Shown here: piece by piece, positions 59,493 through 64,000 of the stretch
Layout: every line of letters starts with the position of its first letter
Numbering within the stretch: position 1 is the stretch's first letter
Source of the DNA: Arthrobacter nitroguajacolicus_D
Lineage (GTDB): Bacteria; Actinomycetota; Actinomycetes; Actinomycetales; Micrococcaceae
Length of the DNA: 64,000 bases
Assembly: GCF_031455195.1 (NCBI RefSeq)
Contig: NZ_JAVDSH010000002.1
Location: 496,001-560,000, forward strand
Direction: 5' to 3'
Notes under the pieces: generated by a model
The model's input: the letters and a program-made list of their open reading frames with translations, nothing else
Told to the model about the DNA's origin: nothing
The model's database searches: none
Program-made: the position numbers and the translations under genes

Positions 59493-61072
59493 AGCGGGAT
59501 GTTTCCGTGCTTCTTGGTGGGCAGGCTGGCACGCTTGTCGCGAAGGGCGCGCAGGCCGCGAATGATCTGCACGCGGGTATCCGAGGGAGCGATCACGGCA
59601 TCAACGTAACCCAGTTCAGCGGCCTGGTAGGGGTTGAGGAGTTCTTCCTCGTAGCCCTGGATGATCTCGGCCCGCTTGGCCTCGACATCACCGCCGGCTT
59701 CGGCCACCGCAGCGAGATCGCGGCGGTACAGGATGTTCACCGCACCCTGGGCTCCCATGACGCCGATCTGGGCGGTGGGCCAGGCGAGATTCAGGTCTGC
59801 GCCGAGCTTCTTGGAGCCCATCACGATGTACGCGCCCCCGTAAGCCTTGCGGGTGATGACGGTGAGCTTGGGGACAGTTGCCTCGGCGTAGGCGTAAAGG
59901 AGCTTGGCGCCGCGGCGGATGATGCCCTGGAACTCCTGGTCCTTGCCGGGCAGGAAGCCGGGGACGTCCACCAGGGTGATGATGGGGATGTTGAATGCAT
60001 CGCAGTGGCGGACAAAGCGGGCAGCCTTTTCCGAGGCGGATATGTCCAGGGTTCCCGCGAACTGCATGGGCTGGTTGGCCACGATGCCCACGGTGTGTCC
60101 CTCAACGCGGCCGTAACCGATCATCACGTTGGGGGCGTAGAGGGACTGCATCTCCAGGAAGTGGGCGTCATCCACGATCTGCTCGATGACCTTGCGCATG
60201 TCATAAGGCTGGTTGGCGGAGTCGGGGATCAACCCATCCAGGGCGAGGTCGTCGTCGTCGACTTCCAGTTCCTGGTCGTGCTCCACAACGGGGGCCTCGG
60301 ACAGGTTGTTGGACGGCAGGAAGTCAAGGAGTTCGCGGACGAACTCAATGGCGTCTGCTTCGTCGGAAGCAAGATAAGTGGAGGTGCCGGTGGTGGCGTT
60401 GTGCTGCCGCGCGCCGCCGAGGGTTTCCATGTCTACGTCCTCACCCGTGACGGTCTTGATGACGTCGGGTCCGGTGATGAACATGTGGGATGTTTTGTCC
60501 ACCATGACCACATAGTCGGTCAGCGCGGGGGAGTACGCGGCGCCGCCGGCGCACGGGCCCATGATGAGGGAAATCTGGGGGACCACGCCGGAAGCGTGGA
60601 CGTTGTTGCGGAAGATGTCCGCAAACATGGCCAGCGAGGCGACGCCTTCCTGGATACGCGCGCCGCCGCCGTCGTTGATGCCCACAACCGGGCAGCCGTT
60701 GCGGAGGGCAAATTCCTGGACCTTGACGATCTTCTCGCCGTTGACCTGGCTCAGCGAGCCGCCGTAAACACTGAAGTCCTGGCTGTAAATGGCGACGAGG
60801 CGGCCGTCCACGGTGCCGTAGCCGGAGACAACGCCGTCACCCAGGGGCTTCTTCTTTTCCATGCCAAACGCGGTGGAGCGGTGCACTGCGAGGGCGTCGA
60901 ACTCGACGAACGATTCAGGGTCAAGCAGGAGGTCGATGCGTTCGCGGGCGGTGTTCTTGCCGCGTGCGTGCTGCTTCTCAACCGCTTCCGGGCCGGAGGG
61001 TTGCTCGGCACGTGCCTGGCGGTCGCGGAAGTCGGCAATCTTTCCCGCTGTCGTTGTCAGATCGTGGCTCAT
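59489..61072 (-). CDS. accD: Acyl-CoA carboxylase beta subunit (carboxyltransferase)
   Basis: 527 residues of the AccD5/PccB type: KNTARERIDLLLDPESF, INDGGGARIQEGVASLA, MGPCAGGAAYSPALTDYV and TRKAYGGAYIVMGSKKLGADLNLAWPTAQIGVMG. It transfers CO2 from biotin to acetyl- or propionyl-CoA, supplying fatty acid synthesis. The ATG at 61072 follows GGAGAC; longer reading frames add a non-conserved stretch. Upstream is the palindrome TGTAG-N5-CTACA shared with accA3. Confidence 0.94.
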   Translation of the reverse strand: MSHDLTTTAGKIADFRDRQARAEQPSGPEAVEKQHARGKNTARERIDLLLDPESFVEFDALAVHRSTAFGMEKKKPLGDGVVSGYGTVDGRLVAIYSQDFSVYGGSLSQVNGEKIVKVQEFALRNGCPVVGINDGGGARIQEGVASLAMFADIFRNNVHASGVVPQISLIMGPCAGGAAYSPALTDYVVMVDKTSHMFITGPDVIKTVTGEDVDMETLGGARQHNATTGTSTYLASDEADAIEFVRELLDFLPSNNLSEAPVVEHDQELEVDDDDLALDGLIPDSANQPYDMRKVIEQIVDDAHFLEMQSLYAPNVMIGYGRVEGHTVGIVANQPMQFAGTLDISASEKAARFVRHCDAFNIPIITLVDVPGFLPGKDQEFQGIIRRGAKLLYAYAEATVPKLTVITRKAYGGAYIVMGSKKLGADLNLAWPTAQIGVMGAQGAVNILYRRDLAAVAEAGGDVEAKRAEIIQGYEEELLNPYQAAELGYVDAVIAPSDTRVQIIRGLRALRDKRASLPTKKHGNIPL

Positions 61073-61198
61073 CAAGTGTCTCCGGCTCTGTAGCTGATTT
61101 TCGCTGGCGCAGTTCGGTGTTGGCGCAAAGCTTAAGTAGCTTCCGTACAAAGAACAGGCCCCGCAGGCCAGTCTAGTGACGCCTTTGCCGCGAACCGC

Positions 61199-61213
61199 TG
61201 TAGAAACCCTACA
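61199..61213. promoter_or_regulatory. Palindromic operator upstream of accD, shared with accA3
   Basis: TGTAGAAACCCTACA, perfect 5-bp arms, 127-141 bases upstream of the accD ATG. It differs by one base from the accA3 site when that is read on the other strand. Confidence 0.6.
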
Positions 61214-61242
61214 ATTTTCCGCGTCCAAGCCAAAGGCAACAC

Positions 61243-61264
61243 TATGTTACCCGCGAGTAACATA
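61243..61264. promoter_or_regulatory. Operator palindrome upstream of the SDR gene
   Basis: TATGTTAC (61243-61250) and its exact complement GTAACATA (61257-61264) with 6 bases between. It ends 19 bases before the SDR ATG and is a typical dimeric-repressor site. TTAGAG follows as a possible -10. Confidence 0.6.
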
Positions 61265-61283
61265 CTTGGGTTAGAGTGTCCCC

Positions 61284-62162
61284 ATGACTTCAAGCAATGA
61301 CGCTTCCCGCGCCCTCCCGCAGGCAGAGACTCCCTACGTGGCTACCGGATCGCTTAAGGGCAAGACCATCCTGATGTCCGGTGGAAGCCGCGGCATCGGA
61401 CTGGCCATTGCCACCCGTGCAGCCCGCGATGGCGCCAACATTGTGCTCATGGCAAAGACGGGCGACCCGCACCCCAAACTTGAAGGGACAGTATTCACCG
61501 CCGCGGAACAACTGGTCGCCGCGGGTGGGCAGGCGCTGCCGCTGGTCGGGGACGTCCGCAACGATGACGATGTTGCCGCAGCGGTCGCCGCCGCCGTCGA
61601 GCGTTTCGGAGGGATCGACGTCGTTGTTAACAACGCCTCGGCAATCGACCTGTCCAAAACCGACGCCGTAGACATGAAGCGCTACGACCTCATGCAGGAC
61701 ATCAACGTCCGTGGCACATTCCTGCTCTCCAAACTGGCGTTGCCGGCATTGAGGGAGTCCGCGCACGGCCACATCCTCACGTTGTCCCCGCCCCTCAACC
61801 TGGACCCCAAGTGGGCAGGGATGCACTTGGCCTACACGATGGCGAAGTACGGGATGAGCCTCACCACCCTCGGTCTCGCCGAAGAGTTGAAGAACGACGG
61901 CGTTTCGGTCAACTCGCTCTGGCCTTGCACCCTCATTGACACAGCCGCGATCCGGAACATGCCCGGCGGCCAGCAAATCGTGCAGGCGGCGCGGGGTCCG
62001 GAGATCATGGCCGACGCCGCTCACGCCGTACTCACAGGTTCGGGCGCCACGGGTAATTTCTTCACGGACGAACAGGTGCTGCGTGCCGCCGGCGTGTCGG
62101 ACTTTACGCCGTACAGCCTCGGCGCGCCCGAAGACCGACTGGTGCCGGACATATTTCTCTAG
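61284..62162 (+). CDS. SDR-family oxidoreductase (HSDL2-like)
   Basis: 292 residues: NAD(P) motif SGGSRGIGLAIA, NNASAIDLS, an Asn-x-Arg turn (DINVRGTFLLSKLALP), catalytic Ser in LTLSPPLNLD and YTMAKYG. It resembles the HSDL2/short-chain oxidoreductases with the TLSPP motif. The substrate is probably a hydroxyacyl or steroid-like compound. It is divergent from accD across a control region with two palindromes. A short leader (19 bases after the operator) implies tight repression. Confidence 0.88.
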   Translation: MTSSNDASRALPQAETPYVATGSLKGKTILMSGGSRGIGLAIATRAARDGANIVLMAKTGDPHPKLEGTVFTAAEQLVAAGGQALPLVGDVRNDDDVAAAVAAAVERFGGIDVVVNNASAIDLSKTDAVDMKRYDLMQDINVRGTFLLSKLALPALRESAHGHILTLSPPLNLDPKWAGMHLAYTMAKYGMSLTTLGLAEELKNDGVSVNSLWPCTLIDTAAIRNMPGGQQIVQAARGPEIMADAAHAVLTGSGATGNFFTDEQVLRAAGVSDFTPYSLGAPEDRLVPDIFL

Positions 62163-62229
62163 GCGGATTCCCAGACGCTTTTGGTGCCAGGCAGCATCCC
62201 GGGCCGCTGCAACTGGATAGGATTCAGCT

Positions 62230-63153
62230 ATGGATGTCGAACAGCCAGACAGCAGCGAACCGCGCGTCGCCCCCGCCGCCAGTGACCGGCCCGGGTTGGA
62301 TCGCCAGGCGCTGCTTGAGCCGGACTTCTTGTCGGCAACGGGCATCTCCCAACTGAACATTGTGGAGTCCACCGGCTCCACCAACCAGGACCTGTTGCGG
62401 GCCGTCACTGTTGAGCCAAAGAAGTGGGCCGACCTCGCCGTCCTGACGGCAGAACACCAGACTGCTGCCCGTGGACGACTGGACAGACATTGGGAATCGC
62501 CGGAACGCTCCGCGGTGTCGGTGTCCATGGTGCTGCGTCCCGTCACCGCCGACGGCATGCCGGTTCCTACGCAAAGCTATTCGTGGATTTCGCTTCTGGC
62601 TGCCGTTGCGTTGCGCGAAGCCCTGCAGGAAACGGCCGGTGTGACCGCGGACATCAAATGGCCCAATGATGTCCTGGTAAACGGACGCAAGATCGCAGGG
62701 ATATTGGCCCAGATGACGCCCTTGGGGGACGGGACAGTCCCCGCGGTGATCCTGGGTGTTGGACTCAATGTGTCCTTGGCCGAAGACGAGCTGCCGGTGC
62801 CCACGGCCACGTCACTCGCCCTGGAAGGGGCCACGACGACGGACCGCACCGCGCTGCTGAAGAGCTACCTATCGCGTTTTGCGCGGTTGTACCGCAGCTT
62901 CTGCAACGCCGAAGGTGATCCCGCTGCCGGCCTGGCCGGGGGACAGTCCCTGCATAAGCGCGTTGAATCCGCCATGGTGACATTGGGCCGCGAAGTCCGG
63001 GCCCACTTGCCGGGTGACAATGAACTGGTAGGGCATGCGTCCCGCCTCGATGAGCACGGTTCGTTGCTGGTGGTGGACCACGGCGGCAGGGAGCACGTTA
63101 TTACAGCCGGGGATGTGGTGCATTTGCGCGCCACAGAAAGCGGTTATGCGTAA
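62230..63153 (+). CDS. birA: Biotin-[acetyl-CoA-carboxylase] ligase
   Basis: 307 residues, catalytic and C-terminal domains only, with no DNA-binding N-terminus. Motifs are STGSTNQDLLR, TAEHQTAARGRLDRHWESP (the usual GRGRxGR is reduced here), DIKWPNDVLVNGRKIAGIL and the C-terminal capping domain. It attaches biotin to the AccA3 carrier lysine. It starts 67 bases after the SDR. Its stop overlaps the next gene by 8 bases. Confidence 0.92.
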   Translation: MDVEQPDSSEPRVAPAASDRPGLDRQALLEPDFLSATGISQLNIVESTGSTNQDLLRAVTVEPKKWADLAVLTAEHQTAARGRLDRHWESPERSAVSVSMVLRPVTADGMPVPTQSYSWISLLAAVALREALQETAGVTADIKWPNDVLVNGRKIAGILAQMTPLGDGTVPAVILGVGLNVSLAEDELPVPTATSLALEGATTTDRTALLKSYLSRFARLYRSFCNAEGDPAAGLAGGQSLHKRVESAMVTLGREVRAHLPGDNELVGHASRLDEHGSLLVVDHGGREHVITAGDVVHLRATESGYA

Positions 63154-63739
63154 AGAGTTACTTCCGGGGGAGCAGGTCATTGCCGTGACTCGGCAGCAGG
63201 GCCGCTCTCTGTTCCTTCCTGTGCTGGCTTTCATTGTCGTCCCCGCTGTTGCCGCTTACGCCTGCGCGTGGGTGGTTAAAGGCAATGCGCAGCGCCTGGC
63301 GCCCTTCATTACAGTGGAATGGACGCCGTGGCTCATGGGCGCCGCGATGGTTCTTGCCGCGTGGTTGCTGCTTGCCTACAGCTTCAAACGTGTGCTCCAC
63401 TGGCGTTCTGTCAGATACATCCTGACGAGCCGCAGGATACTTGCCAAGTACGGCATGTTTCGACGCAATGACTGGCAGGTTTCCCTCATGGCCGTACGCA
63501 ACGTGGGGGTTCACCAGACATTGGTCCAACGGGCACTGCACTCCGGGAATATATCCTTGGATACCGGGCACTCAGGAGTGGCCGTGCTGAACGACGTCCC
63601 CCTGGTTGGGAAATTCAGGGGCTTCATTCTTGACGCGATGGATGAGCTCCCGAAGGGTGAGGTTTTTGAGGGTGAAGTGCTGAGGGATTTTGACGAGTTG
63701 CCGTGGGAGCTGAGAGAAGGTGGAAGAGATGAGCGTTGA
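63146..63739 (+). CDS. PH-domain (bPH2/DUF304) membrane protein
   Basis: 197 residues: two hydrophobic helices (about residues 19-40 and 52-75) then a bacterial PH domain (YILTSRRILAKYGMFRRNDWQVSLMAVRNVGV, SGNISLDTG). The role is unknown. Both ends overlap neighbours (8 bases with birA, 11 with the next gene). Confidence 0.88.
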   Translation: MRKELLPGEQVIAVTRQQGRSLFLPVLAFIVVPAVAAYACAWVVKGNAQRLAPFITVEWTPWLMGAAMVLAAWLLLAYSFKRVLHWRSVRYILTSRRILAKYGMFRRNDWQVSLMAVRNVGVHQTLVQRALHSGNISLDTGHSGVAVLNDVPLVGKFRGFILDAMDELPKGEVFEGEVLRDFDELPWELREGGRDER

Positions 63740-64000
63740 GGATCAGCAGTCCGGCGAGGACCTGGACCAGGAGTTCGACGCCGTACCCGAGCCTTCCGTG
63801 GACGAGGATACGGAGGCGCGACCCGCCCCGGTGACCACCGGTCCGCCCACTGGCGTGATGTCCGCCGAGCGCCTCGCCATTAAGGCACTCGAGTCAAAGC
63901 TGCTGGGCGGCGAACGCAAGCTCCGACGTCGTGAAGTTGCCGCCGGTGCCGGCGTGTCCATCCTGTCCGCACGCAAGATTTGGCGCGCGCTCGGCTTCCC
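63729..64000 (+). CDS. Adenylate/guanylate-cyclase-like protein, N-terminal part (cut by window end)
   Basis: First 90 residues: an acidic disordered lead, then SAERLAIKALESKLLGGERKLRRREVAAGAGVSILSARKIWRALGFP, which resembles the regulatory domain found before class III cyclases in actinobacteria. The catalytic domain, if present, lies outside the window. The start ATG at 63729 overlaps the PH-protein gene by 11 bases. Confidence 0.65.
   Translation, partial: MSVEDQQSGEDLDQEFDAVPEPSVDEDTEARPAPVTTGPPTGVMSAERLAIKALESKLLGGERKLRRREVAAGAGVSILSARKIWRALGF

Overview
This is 64 kb of GC-rich chromosomal DNA from an actinobacterium, most likely Arthrobacter or Paenarthrobacter (Micrococcales). That call rests on remembered family resemblance, not on a search: the G/C-ending codons, frequent GTG and TTG starts, a CmtR-type sensor, an LpdA-type quinone reductase, a uroporphyrinogen synthase fused to a DNA-binding domain, the split AccA3/AccD/AccE acyl-CoA carboxylase, and GlnR-like operator arrays. 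No rRNA, tRNA, CRISPR array or complete insertion sequence was seen.

Layout. 0-6.6 kb: mfd, a YdjM-like membrane protein, a small membrane protein, deoC and a shortened NirB-like flavoprotein. 6.7-15.8 kb: one seven-gene minus-strand operon in which every junction is an ATGA 4-base overlap (GMC oxidoreductase, metallophosphoesterase, alpha/beta hydrolase, acetoacetate decarboxylase-like protein, two small membrane proteins, patatin). Its first and last proteins share a C-terminal accessory domain. This is the best candidate for an undescribed pathway. 15.9-18.6 kb: a DUF1579-like protein, a DHFR-like protein, a CmtR-like sensor with a cation exporter, and a decayed thioredoxin-like gene. 18.6-24.1 kb: siroheme and nitrite reduction (hemD fusion, cobA, nirB, with nirD divergent), with a 60-bp array of 11-bp-phased GlnR-like half-sites between nirB and nirD. 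24.1-29.7 kb: phosphosugar mutase, GH32 fructanase lipoprotein and GH68 levansucrase. 29.7-32.1 kb: punA and lpdA. 32.1-38.0 kb: narK, nasA, an electron-transfer flavoprotein and an MBL hydrolase, a nitrate-assimilation operon. 38.3-48.0 kb: MHS transporter, accA3, maf, MMPL exporter with its TetR regulator, a YbjQ-family protein and a dicarboxylate/amino-acid symporter.

48.1-57.45 kb is an accessory island of different base and codon composition. It holds a WXG100-like protein, a 1905-residue RHS polymorphic toxin with a ParB/sulfiredoxin-like tip, its probable immunity gene, a KptA RNA 2'-phosphotransferase coupled to a membrane protein, a decayed RHS copy, and several orphan or broken immunity-like genes. 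It looks like a toxin-tip exchange locus.

57.5-64 kb returns to core genes: a DUF885 peptidase, accE-accD, an SDR, birA, a PH-domain membrane protein and the start of an adenylate-cyclase-like gene cut by the window end. accA3 (39.8-41.6 kb), accD/accE and birA form one functional group: biotin carboxylase/carrier, carboxyltransferase, epsilon subunit and biotin ligase. The accA3 and accD promoters share the palindrome TGTAG-N5-CTACA. The nitrogen genes form a second group: nitrate uptake and reduction, nitrite reduction and siroheme synthesis, with GlnR-like sites at up to three promoters.
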